Below, in pieces: positions 20,501-30,400 of a stretch of DNA of 64,000 bases. The stretch's first letter is position 1, and the number at the start of each line of letters is the position of its first letter. The translations under genes and the position numbers were made by a program. The notes beneath the pieces were generated by a model, which was given only the letters and a program-made list of their open reading frames with translations, did not search any database and was not told where the DNA came from. This DNA is from Pseudoalteromonas sp. S16_S37 (GTDB taxonomy: Bacteria > Pseudomonadota > Gammaproteobacteria > Enterobacterales > Alteromonadaceae): assembly GCF_014694405.1 (NCBI RefSeq), contig NZ_JAAUWV010000018.1:17475-81474 (forward strand), read 5' to 3'.

Positions 20501-23500
20501 CGTACCGGTGACATCGTTAAATGGCATTCAAATGATGGTAGTCAGCCCAGTTACTTAAGATACTGTGGACGCAAAGATGATGTGATTAAATTACGAGGCT
20601 ATCGCATTGATACGGGCTCTATATGTCATCACATACGAGAATTCGACGCGATTGTTGATTGTGCAGTGACAATGGATGTGAAGGGCGCGTTTTTATGCGC
20701 TCATTATGTCGTTACGCCGAAATCGTCTTTTGACGTTAAAAAGCTTAAAAAGCACTTAGCGAATAAATTGCCCGCATACATGGTGCCTAGTAAATTTAAC
20801 CAAGTTGAGTCTTTACCACTGACGCCAAACGGCAAAGTAGACTTAACTGCGTTACATCAGCATTTTGTTGAAGCAGCTACACAACCGACTGCGAAAATAG
20901 AGCTGACAACTTTATCCGGGCTGCAAGCTTATTTGCTGCAACTGTATAGTGAAGTGTTGCAAACGTCGAATGTCATGCTCGAAGACAGCTTTTTTGAATT
21001 AGGTGGTCATTCGCTATTGGCTATACGCCTCATTAGTCAAATTCGAGAAGACAAAAACTTCAATATCACGTTAGAGCAGCTGTTTAAAACTCCCAGTGTT
21101 TTATCGCTTGCTGAGGCTTTGGAGCAATGCCCGCTAATCGATGATAGTAACAAGATTATCCCCGTATCTCGGACTAAACGCCTCCCTCTGTCTTATGCTC
21201 AGCATCGCCTGTGGCTAATAGAGCAACTTCAGCAAGGGGCAACGCAATATCATATGCCCGCGAGTTTTGAACTCACAGGGTCGTTAAATATTAATGCCTT
21301 TAAACAGGCATTTAACGCCATCATTAGTCGCCATGAAGTACTGAGAACGCACATTTTGCCGGGCAGTAGTGGCGAAGCGCCTGAGCAGCTTGTCAATGAG
21401 AGGTTTGATGTGCCATGCATAGTTCATGACTTGTCGACAAGCAGCGAAGAGCAATTCAATCACAACATCGCAAGATTAGAACAAGAGGCGCTTGCTGCGC
21501 AGTTCAATTTGAGCACAGATGTATTGCTGCGCGTAATGATTATTACGCTGCCTCAGATGCGTTATCACATTCTCTTTAACATGCATCATATTGCCAGTGA
21601 TGGTTGGTCAATGGCTATTTTGGTTAAAGAGTTCATTGCATTTTATCGCCACTTTAATAGTGAAACAGGCTATCAATTGCCAGCCGAATTAAGCCAGCCG
21701 CTGCCTATCCAATATGCAGATTTTGCCTATTGGCAACGTCAGTCAGCGCACCAAGAGGCGATAGAAAACTCCTTAAGCTATTGGCAAACGCAATTGCAAG
21801 GTATTCCAAGTTTGCATCAACTGCCGTTGGATAAATCAAGGCCTTCATTACAGCAATTAGCGGGTGAAACTTATATTCAATGCTTGCCACAAAGTGTCAC
21901 CAAGGCTATCCACGACCAATGTGCTCAGCAAGGTGTAACCTTGTTTATGTGGTTACACAGCGTATTTTCGTTATTGGTGATGCGCTTTAGTCAAACCTCT
22001 GATGTCTTAATTGGTTCACCAGTTGCAGGCAGAGAGCAACCTGAAGTATCTGACTTAATAGGCTTTTTTGTTAATACTTTGGTGATCAGAGCGCAAGCGG
22101 ATGACGAGCAAAGTTTTGCCGCATTTTTACAGCAGCAAAAAAATGTGATTGTTGATGCATTTAAACATCAGGCAGTCCCTTTTGAGCAGTTAGTTGAGCT
22201 GCTTCAGCCTGAGCGTAATTTAGCCCACCAGCCTTTATTCCAAATCTTGTTTGCGCTGCAAAATAACGAGGTGACTGAGTTTGAACTTCCTGATTTGCAA
22301 ATAACGCAATTACCACCACAAACGCATAACATGAAGTTTGATTTGGAAGTCAATGCGATAGAACGAGACTCAGGTATAGAGCTGCAGTGGAATTTTGCAA
22401 CATCGCTGTTCAAACGAGCAAGTATCCAAAAAATGGCTGATTCGTTCAGCGTAATGATAGAAGCGTTGCTTGAAACGCCTACTTTAAATATCAAAACGGT
22501 GCCTTTGAACACGAAAGAGCAGCAGCGATATCTTGCAAAGCTATTTTCACTAAACCAAAACAGTAGTTTTGAATATCAGTCTTTGGTTGCAAAGCTCAAT
22601 CAAGTTATTGCTCAATGTGCGGACGATGTGGCTGTGATCGCGCCCAGTGGCGAGCAGTTAAGTTTCTTTGAATTACAGCAAAGGGCATTGCAATTGGCTG
22701 CAGTTTTAAAAGCTAACAATGTTGCAAAAGGCGATAGAGTAGCGATTTGTTTACCTGCTTCAAGTGACATGATTGTGGCGATTATCGCCATTTGGTATGC
22801 GGGGGCAGCATATGTGCCGGTTGATCCTAAGTTACCTACCGAACGATGTCGTTACATTATCCAAAACGCTCGTGTTAGTTGCATAATTGTGGGTGAACAC
22901 ACTCAGAATCTTGAAATTTGTCAGTATTGCGAAGCCGCAGCGATCGCTGTCGCAAATATGAATGAGCTGGCGCAGCACAACGTAACAAGTGCGCAAAATA
23001 TTGAGGTGTCGGTAGCACCAGACGATCTTGCCTATATTATCTATACATCTGGTACGACAGGGCAACCAAAGGGCGTGGCGATTAGTCATGCTAATCTGGG
23101 TGTGTATTTAACTCATGCTCAAGCTCACTATTTTGCTACGCAGCCAAAGGTATCCGTTTTAAGCACACCAATGGCTTTTGATGCATCGGTTACCAGCATA
23201 TGGGCTGCATTACTGAGCGGCATTGCTGTTAAGGTACTCGCTGATGACGATACGCTTATTAACACTTTAGCGCACAACGTTTTTGCAGCACCCACCTCAA
23301 GGCTGTTTAAACTCACTCCGGCGCACTTACAAGGGCTGTTAAATATGCTACCAGAGCAGCCGGTGTTAACTAACCATGTCATGGTTGTTGGCGGTGAAGC
23401 TCTGAGTGTTAAACTGCTAGAGCAGCTTACTCAATATTTGCCAAATTGTTTATGGGTGAATGAATACGGTCCAACAGAGGCGACCGTTGGAACCTGTGTT

Positions 23501-24478
23501 TACAATACCAATAAAGATGATATCCAAGCGCTGGTTGCAACGGGGGAACATAGCGTTCCTATAGGGCGACCTATTATGAACACGCATATGTTGGTGGTTG
23601 ATGAACATCAACAGTTAGTTCCGCTTGGGGTGTGTGGTGAGTTATATATTGCCGGACCAAATTTAGCGCACGGTTACTTCGATAATAGCCAGCTCACTGA
23701 AGAAAAATTTATACATATGACCTTGCAAGGGCTAGATAACGCCACGCGTTATTATCGTACTGGCGATAAAGTTCGCTGGTTAACTGATGAGCAAGGACAT
23801 CCCACGCAGCTGCAATTTTATGGCCGCTATGATCATCAAGTTAAACTCAGAGGCTATCGAATTGAATTAGCGGAGGTGGAGTATCACTTAAATCAGGTGC
23901 CACAGGTTGAGCAAGCCGTGGTGTTGTTAAATCAACACCAAGATGCACTTGAAGCATTTGTAGTCCTCAAAGAGGATGACAATCATCCAAAAGACAAAGC
24001 GAGTTATGTGTTAAATCAAGCACAGCTTGAACCGCTATTGCAACATGCCGCGAGATATTTGCCACATTACATGCAACCGAGCAAGGTGGTTGCGCTAAGC
24101 GCTATGCCGCTAACCTTAAACGGAAAAATCGATACCAAAAAGCTGCAATTAATCAGTAATGAAAGTGAACTCATTACACAAAAAGTGCCACCGCGTAACG
24201 AGTTAGAAACCACGCTCACAGAGATTTTTGCCGCTTTACTTAATGTTCAAAGTGTTGGTATCACCGATAGCTTTTTTGCACTTGGCGGGCACTCATTGTT
24301 GGCCACACAATGCGTATCCATTATCAAAGAGCAGCTCAACATCGACATTCCGGTCAAAGTACTCTTTGAACGGCCAACAATAGCCGCGTTGTCACAGTGG
24401 TATGCTATCAATCAAGCTGCTGAAAATATCAATCCTCAAGACAACACCAGTGATACTTCTGAAGAGATGTTTTTATGA
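14546..24478 (+). CDS. NRPS with three C-A-PCP modules, predicted Asp-Asn-Asn
   Basis: 3310 residues starting 2 bases after the previous stop. Residues 1-55 form a TubC-type N-terminal docking domain. Module 1: C (H194-H195, HHIVADG), A, PCP (S1061). Module 2: C (H1262-H1263), A, PCP (S2156). Module 3: C (H2347-H2348), A, PCP (S3250). Reading the pocket positions against the PheA frame gives DLTKVGHIG for module 1, the code known from surfactin and bacitracin Asp modules. Modules 2 and 3 both give DATKVGEVG, close to known Asn codes. There is no epimerization domain and the C domains look like ordinary LCL types. In module 2 the A8 motif is unusual: GRKDDVIKLRGYRI is followed by DTGSIC rather than the usual EL-EIE stretch, while the A10 NGKVD lysine is kept. 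The C-terminus ends EEMFL, echoing the EMDL tail of the upstream subunit. Confidence 0.93.
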   Translation: MDNIAIKSFLADLDSRGIYVYLQGGKLKLRTKLDTVAQDLLAQIKANKEHLIAYMSQHNLKQGYLSSAQQRIWFISQYEQPSYAYNMAGLIKFSRSVSVSDLNCAINNLLSRHDILRSNFFDGDNGAIQRVNEDYQFCLTVRPTSADPSKASLVKQLHSELRYCFDLVNELLVRGTFFTDDEREQGQWLYLSMHHIVADGWSVGLFVQALLAQLSESPTTNDKPLQYQDYVYWESQFRQTDDYQRQLSYWQDQLTSIELFELPTCHARSANKDYNGDTTYFTVDNALAQRFEQCCKQLEVTPFSGFLSVFYALLYRYSQKLDITLGVPVLNRTQTEFEDMIGCFINTLPMRVRFEQSPTFAQLVAVVKDTVKHGLANQNVALEDIIATLDLPKSSAHSALFQVLFNYNAVVTDKLSSSGLSAELIPLDNHSAKFDVTLNLSRTESGLTANIDYCSQLFDSEFIAALASDYVALIEAFCADQQQSIISVSLPSVHKAEQLLTQQSTQPQFVSVVEQIVRQAQKHPQQVALYDGGDKVYSYAQLDSLSAQLANVLRKDSRVTDDKPVALLVNRSADCLVAMLGIMRAGLAYLPIEQGTPINRIFEVLNQASCAHLITIDSNALAADDIEKLADKSILLHPYQTLTANETLLEPISIDVKPDDCAYVMFTSGSTGTPKGVMVPHRALTSYIQGVAEVIEFNSQTKSAVLTGLATDLCLTGIYPVLANGGSVAFIGSEQSQLEPQFIVNELDRQQINFVKITPSFANEIVPLAIKQTQPIAVKQWVFGGEPLSEPLVYAIRDYCPEADIYNHYGPTETCIGVCAYKLAPNSESNWGSYSIGKPFSHVHVKVLDKNLQSVPTGTPGELYIGGESIALGYINVPATSTDAFVTLQGHRFYRTKDKVRLNHAGQLEYLGRLDNQYKVRGFRVDLQDIEAKLNALVQVKSAVVVCKSQADSATLVAFVVPKQKALSSGQIQQHIKMDLKRYLPEPMVPSVIVVCDKLPLLANGKVDRNALGEQPLQLDSANFVAPNSDVEQLLATIFEQLTGHTRIGIHDDFFAIGGHSLLAMKLLNRVRDSFDVSLSLKTIFANPTIAELAQCLQRSQINNAGSQTDSQNTMSSGLTESVHSGTHHPLSFSQQRLWFIDQLQGHSSQYNLQGIFKLHGELNRNALEAAFNNIIDRHRILRFNYKVEQGGDAVQFESALATFSLVFHDLISLDAEHQRNRIAQIIESDYHHSFDLERDLMIRGQLIRLQNTEHMLIVTMHHIVSDGWSIDILCKELTQFYSQRLRANEQPYQLLANSYVDFVYWQRNKFQTSDNTSDLDYWRSKLTGIPKVHELPTDRARRNQSLAGGALYCEALPASLEGKLRNYIKASGHTLFLVLQTAFCVWLSRLSQQQTVALGTPVSGREISEFEPLIGNFINTLVLFNEVDSDNTFSQTLSSCKQTLNEALQNQSVPFDLLVEQLNVERNIAIHPLIQIVFRVNNQINEALQLEGVEVEILDTPIRQAKLDLEVSVIDSHEQIVVEWLYDDSLWDKSSIERFFNQYCHVVEQCMACSDAPLAQLEVCSKAEQEQLLTYARYVEIDSVQVTNWAHRFSLLAQQQPRNIAVRNNTTVITYAQLEALSNQLAHSILEMEFAVQSRIGILLPSSAHMVVGVLAILKTQHVYVPLHIDMPLDGLATIIDDAQMTLILALSDDAPRLIECGTDFLLLDDIFEPQGNFSIYPTALPEIQSTHNAYELLCYIIYTSGSTGKPKGVAISHSNLNAYLQHACTHYLDDSKAQKESVVSTPLAFDATVTSLIPMLVTGGTVNILSDDVSQLSALTEALFNSPNNLLFKLTPAHLQAVQALSEGLFNYDCKHTVVVGGEALPVSLISALKNRLPQVRWINEYGPTETTVGSSVYTIAPSMSLTDLDTLPDMPIGLPIEQVGMMVVDKFDQVAAINMPGELLISGPVVSAGYINQAQLNENKFVDIRVPFKEGVIKQRFYRTGDIVKWHSNDGSQPSYLRYCGRKDDVIKLRGYRIDTGSICHHIREFDAIVDCAVTMDVKGAFLCAHYVVTPKSSFDVKKLKKHLANKLPAYMVPSKFNQVESLPLTPNGKVDLTALHQHFVEAATQPTAKIELTTLSGLQAYLLQLYSEVLQTSNVMLEDSFFELGGHSLLAIRLISQIREDKNFNITLEQLFKTPSVLSLAEALEQCPLIDDSNKIIPVSRTKRLPLSYAQHRLWLIEQLQQGATQYHMPASFELTGSLNINAFKQAFNAIISRHEVLRTHILPGSSGEAPEQLVNERFDVPCIVHDLSTSSEEQFNHNIARLEQEALAAQFNLSTDVLLRVMIITLPQMRYHILFNMHHIASDGWSMAILVKEFIAFYRHFNSETGYQLPAELSQPLPIQYADFAYWQRQSAHQEAIENSLSYWQTQLQGIPSLHQLPLDKSRPSLQQLAGETYIQCLPQSVTKAIHDQCAQQGVTLFMWLHSVFSLLVMRFSQTSDVLIGSPVAGREQPEVSDLIGFFVNTLVIRAQADDEQSFAAFLQQQKNVIVDAFKHQAVPFEQLVELLQPERNLAHQPLFQILFALQNNEVTEFELPDLQITQLPPQTHNMKFDLEVNAIERDSGIELQWNFATSLFKRASIQKMADSFSVMIEALLETPTLNIKTVPLNTKEQQRYLAKLFSLNQNSSFEYQSLVAKLNQVIAQCADDVAVIAPSGEQLSFFELQQRALQLAAVLKANNVAKGDRVAICLPASSDMIVAIIAIWYAGAAYVPVDPKLPTERCRYIIQNARVSCIIVGEHTQNLEICQYCEAAAIAVANMNELAQHNVTSAQNIEVSVAPDDLAYIIYTSGTTGQPKGVAISHANLGVYLTHAQAHYFATQPKVSVLSTPMAFDASVTSIWAALLSGIAVKVLADDDTLINTLAHNVFAAPTSRLFKLTPAHLQGLLNMLPEQPVLTNHVMVVGGEALSVKLLEQLTQYLPNCLWVNEYGPTEATVGTCVYNTNKDDIQALVATGEHSVPIGRPIMNTHMLVVDEHQQLVPLGVCGELYIAGPNLAHGYFDNSQLTEEKFIHMTLQGLDNATRYYRTGDKVRWLTDEQGHPTQLQFYGRYDHQVKLRGYRIELAEVEYHLNQVPQVEQAVVLLNQHQDALEAFVVLKEDDNHPKDKASYVLNQAQLEPLLQHAARYLPHYMQPSKVVALSAMPLTLNGKIDTKKLQLISNESELITQKVPPRNELETTLTEIFAALLNVQSVGITDSFFALGGHSLLATQCVSIIKEQLNIDIPVKVLFERPTIAALSQWYAINQAAENINPQDNTSDTSEEMFL

Positions 24479-27400
24479 TGAATGAGCAAACATTACAAAT
24501 TGAAAACTTAATCGGTGAAGCACTTGCAGCGGGTATCACTTTGTATGAAAAAAATGGCGGATTGGCGTTTAAACAAAGCGGTGATTTTCCTGAAGAATTA
24601 AAGGCAAAGGTTGTTGCCCATAAAACCGAGATTATTGAATATTTTATTGCCCAAAAGCTATCTCAGCAAATGAGTCAGGCACAGGCTGGTGAGCAATTAA
24701 AGCAATATCAAAGGCCAGCAAAGATCCCTTTGAGTTTTGCGCAGGAAGGGCTTTGGTTTATTGAGCAATTACAAGGCGGCGAGCAATATTATATATCTGC
24801 GGTTTTTAAGATGCGCGGATATCTGAATGTTCCTGTATTTGAGCGCGCATTCGAGCAAATAGTAAAGCGACATGAAATATTAAGAACACGTTTTATTGCT
24901 GATCAACAAGGTGTACCACAGCAAATTATTTCAGCAGATATATCAGTGCCATTTGTTGCTGTTAATGTTGGCGAAGAGAAAAACTTAGCTGCTGTAGAAC
25001 ACCAACAAAGCAAAGATGAACTAGTTGCTAAGGCTGAACAGTTTATCGAAAAATTTAAAAGAGATCCTTTGGATCTTGAACGAGGGCCACTGTTACGAGT
25101 GTTACTGCTGAGCGTTGGCGATGAATATTGGCTGACGTTTAACATGCACCATATTATCTCCGATGGTGCTTCGCTTGAGTGCTTGGTTGGTGAGCTGGAA
25201 ATACTCTACAGTGGGCTACTTAAAGATAAGTGCTACGAGGTGCAGCCGTTACCCATTCAGTACGCCGATTATGTACTTTGGCAAAGGCAAACTTTAAACG
25301 ATGCGTATTTAGATAACGCACTTGCGCACTTGCGTAGCAAACTTGTGGATTTGGACCCGATAATATCTCTACCAGCGGATAGACCAAGACCATCGGTACA
25401 ATCGACCAGCGGGCAGATATATCGACAAACGCTTGATGGTGAACTTGCCAACATGTTGTCAAAGCAAGTCGCACAGCATCAAGTTACCCCATTTATGTGG
25501 GTGCTGAGTTGCTTTATGTTGTTTATTGGCCGTATTAGTCAGATTGAGCACGTCGCATTGGGCACGCCTGTGTCTGGGCGTAACCGCCCTGAACTGAACA
25601 ATTTAATCGGCTTGTTTGCGAATACTATAGTGATCCCAGCAACACTTGACGATGAGCGTAAATTTAGCGATTGGTTGCAAAGCCAAAAACACACCATACT
25701 CGAGGCGTTTGAATATCAGTCGGTACCGTTTGATAAACTGGTTGATGCGCTAAAGTGCAAGCGCGATTTAAGTCATCACCCATTGGTGCAGATTTTGTTC
25801 ACTTTGGAACAAACCAGCGATAGCAGCTTTGCGTTACCTAACTTAACGATTGAAGAGGTTAAACCCAAAAGCAGTCACCAGTGTGCAATTAAGTGTGACT
25901 TAGAACTAAATGTACAGTTATCAGAGCAAGGCGTAACATTAAATTGGAAATTTGATGATGCATTATATGAGCTAGACACAATTGTGCATTGGGCAAATAG
26001 TTTTGCTGTGTTACTTGAGCATGCATGTGCACATCCTGACACGCCTTGTGCACGCATACCTTTATTAGACGAAAAGCAGGCTTTGAAGATCTTAAAGCAA
26101 CCACAGTGTACGCAGGTACGGTGGCCATCTGATAGGCACCTTGTTGAGATTTTTGAACGCCAAGTAACGTGTCACCCTGAGCGCATCGCGCTTGTAGATG
26201 AAAACCTTACCTTAACTTATCAAGCACTCAATACGCGGGCAAATCAATTGGCTCACTTATTTATTTGCCACGGTGTAAAAGCCGAGCAACTGATCCCTGT
26301 GAGTGTGAGCCGCAACGTTGATATGGTTGTAACCCTGCTTGCTATTTTAAAAGCGGGTTGTGCGTACGTGCCAATCGACCCAGATTATCCGGCTGATCGT
26401 ATTGAGTACATCATCAAGGATGTGGGTGGAGAACTGGCGGTCTGTGATAACACCAGCGCCGCGGTGTTCGACTCTTTTGGTATGCGCGTGATTAATATTA
26501 GCGAAGCGGCTATACGTGATACACATGGCGAAAGCGCTAATTTGCAAATGCCAATCAGTGGACAAAATCTAGCCTATATGATTTACACCTCAGGCACCAC
26601 AGGGCGACCAAAAGGTGTACAGATTGAGCATCGCCATGTAGTGAGGTTGCTTTTTACCGACCCTGGTTTGTTTGATTTTGATGAGCGAGATGTATGGACT
26701 TTATTCCATTCATTTTGTTTTGATTTTTCTGTTTGGGAAATGTATGGCGCGTTGTTATTTGGCGGTCGTCTAGTTGTTGTGAGCAAGGAGACGAGTAAAG
26801 ATAGCGAAGCATTTGCAAAGTTACTTGTTGAGCAAAAAATCACCGTATTAAATCAAACCCCCAGTGCATTTTATGTGCTGCAAGATAATATGCTCAAACT
26901 CAACAAAACGCTGCAAGCACAAAACTGCATTCGTTATGTTATTTTTGGCGGTGAAGCGCTACAACCAGCTAAGTTATTACCTTGGGCGCAGCAATTTAAT
27001 CAGTGCAAATTAATTAATATGTACGGCATTACAGAAACAACAGTACATGTTACGTACAAGCAAATAACACATAAGGACATTGCACAAGGCGCGAGTAACA
27101 TAGGTAAACCAATACCAACGACATCTTGTTATGTACTTGATAAGTATTTGCAGCCTTTACCCTATGGCGCGATTGGCGAATTGTATGTCGGCGGTGAAGG
27201 TGTTTGCCGCGGCTATTGGCAAAAAGAAGGTCTTAATAAGCAACGCTTTATCACTAACCCATTTAGTGACCACTCAAGCAGGCTTTATAAAACCGGCGAT
27301 CTAGCTCGTTACCTTTGTAGTGGTGAGTTACTGTATGTAGGTCGTATAGATGACCAAGTCAAAGTACGTGGCTATCGTATTGAGCTGGGGGAAATTGAAA

Positions 27401-30400
27401 ACCAACTACGTACTCACCCCTGGCTCACAGAAGTTGTCACCTTGCTTAAGCAAGACGATACGCTGGGCTCTGCAATTTGCGCATTTGTTGTACTAGCACA
27501 AGCTGCACAATTTGATGATTTAACCCAGCAGGTACAGCAGTTTTTAAGGCAAACATTGCCCGAGTTTATGCTGCCTACGAATGTCATAGCCGTTGACAGC
27601 ATGCCGCTGACAAGTAACGGCAAGGTAGACAAAAAGGCGTTACTCGCATTGGCCGTACCAACGACTCAATCAGCTTCTTTCAATGCACCAAATACCGAGT
27701 TTGAAAGGAAAATAGCGGATTGCTTTGCACAAATTCTGCAACTAGAAAGTGTTGGCCGTGACGATCACTTTTTTAGGTTGGGGGGCCATTCTTTACTGGC
27801 GACCCAAGCGGTAACGCAGTTGCGTGAAAAAGCCAAATTAAATATCACGCTTAAAGACTTGTTCCAACGACCAGACGTGAAGTCGCTAGCGCAAATAGCG
27901 CAGCATAACCACAATAATGGCGACCAGGCGAGCGATAACGAGTTGGCTCTCAAAAAACATGAGCGAGGTGGTGTAATACCGTTGTCTTTTGCGCAGCAAC
28001 GGTTGTGGAGCATAGATCAAATTCAACAGGGCAGTCTTGAATACCATATGAGTGCAGCTTTTGAACTTGTTGGGCAACTCAATATAGACGCGTTTACTCA
28101 AGCTTGGCATGCGATAGCACAGCGCCATGAAGTGCTTAGAACATGCTTTGTATGCTCAAAACAAGGGCAACCATATCAGCTGGTTAAGCAATCTTACGAC
28201 GATCTTGTGAACTATGTTGATGCAAATGCACTGACAATCGAGCAACAACAAAGACTATGGTTAAAAATACTCAGGGATGATAGACAAACGCCATTTAAGC
28301 TAAGCCAAGACAATATGCTGCGCGTTACGCTGTTAAAGCTGGGCGTTGATAAATACCGACTGCTGGTTAATATGCATCATATAGCAAGCGATGCGCAGTC
28401 TTTAAATATACTAGTAAAAGAATTTACGCAATTTTATCAAAGCTACGCGCATAAGCATGCTTTACCAGAGACACTGCGAACCCCATTGCCAATTCAATAC
28501 CGAGATTATGCAATTTGGCAACGAGATGTATTAAATGCTGAAAAACTCGATGAGCATGCGCAATTTTGGTTAAGCCACCTTGATGGAGCGCCACCTTTGC
28601 ACCAGCTTCCGGTTGATAACCCCAGAACTAAGCAATTGGTAACGAAAGCAAAGCTATATCAAATGCAATTTTCAAAGCAACTTGGAGGCGCCATTAGGGC
28701 TCATTGTCAGCGTTTAGACGTGACCTTGTTCACTTGGTTGCATACTGCTTTTTCGTTAACGGTAGCACGATTTAGCAATACCAATGATGTCGTTGTGGGC
28801 GCACCATTTTCAGGAAGAAATCATACCCAGTTAGAACACATGATTGGCTTTTTTGTAAATACTTTGCCGATCAGAACCGTGATCACCGATGGTATCGGAT
28901 TTGAAGACTTATTAGTGCAGCAAAAGAGTCTACTTGAAAATATTCATATGCATAAGGAGATGCCTTTTGAACAGATCATCGAAAGGCTGAAACTCAGTCG
29001 AGACTTGAGTCATCAAAGCGTGTTCCAACTGACGTTTTCACTTAATCCTCAGATTGAAACTGAACTAAAGTTACCACAAATACACGCAGAGCCAATCGAT
29101 GAACATGCTTTGAGTGTCAAGTTTGATATTGAACTCAGTTGCCACGAAAACGATGCGCAAATGCAATTTAACTGGGTATATAACAACGCCTTGTTTGACG
29201 AGCAAACGATAGCGTCGTTGGCTAACGCCTTTCAGGTGCTGGTAGAGCAGATAGTCGAGCAACCTATGAGCACGGTAAATACTTTGCCGTTGCTTACTAA
29301 AGCGCAGTCTCAAGCACAAATAATTCGAGGCCGACATACTGAAGAAGCATACTCTAGAACTGTGCTAGATGAATTTATCGAAACAGCCACGACCGCCAAA
29401 GAGCGCACCGCGCTAATTGATTCACAAAAGACCCATCATGTGAGTTACAACTGGTTGCATAAGCGCAGTAATGAATTGGCGCAGTATTTAATTGCCAAAG
29501 GGATAACACATGAGCAGCGAGTAGTCGTCAGTATGGCTTTTGGTGCTGATCTAATAGTTGCCATGCTGGGTATTTTAAAAGCAGGTGGCTGCTATGTACC
29601 CGTTGACCCAAATTATCCTCAGCAAAGAATTAGTTTTATTAGCGAAGACTGTGACGCTGCGTTTGTGATAACGCACAGTGAGCACATTGATAAATTTAAG
29701 GCCAGTAACAATGTAGCGCCTAGTATTATTTGTATTGACGATTATCGTACTGAACAAGATATTATCAATAATGCTCATAACGAGCACTGTTTACCTTCCA
29801 TAAATGCTCAGCAGCTTGCCTATGTGATCTATACATCAGGGACTACTGGCAATCCTAAAGGCGTAATGATCCCGCATTGTGGCTTGATGAACTTGTGTAA
29901 CTGGCATAACCGCAGCTTTAATGTGAATGACCACAGTGTGGCAAGCCAAACCGCCAATATCGCCTTTGATGCTGCGGCTTGGGAGATTTGGCCATATCTA
30001 TGCGCGGGCTCAGCCATTGTCACTGTGCCTAAGCCGGTCTTAAATTCTCCAGATAAACTTGCTGGACTATTTACACGTTACAAGGTAACGCATTGTTTTC
30101 TAGCCACACCTATTGCTGAGGTGATGTTGGCAGATGACACTTTCACTCCTCAATATTTGACGTATCTGTTGGTCGGAGGGGACAAACTTAATCGCATCAA
30201 TGTGTCTTCACTGCCATTTTCGGTCGTGAATAATTATGGCCCAACAGAAGCGTCGGTGGTAAGCACGTCTGGAATTGTAAAATCAGATAACAAAGTGCCA
30301 GATATCGGTGAGCCGATAGATAATACCTATCTTTATATTCTTGATAACAATAAGCAGCCAGTGCCTGCAGGAATGGTAGGGGAGCTATACATCGCGGGTT

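Noticed and set aside
14546..24478. Dual condensation/epimerization domains that would give D-residues at the Asp/Asn positions
   Set aside because: The C domains show ordinary LCL-type starts and no extra N-terminal His motif, so only the Leu module, with its E domain, is called D.
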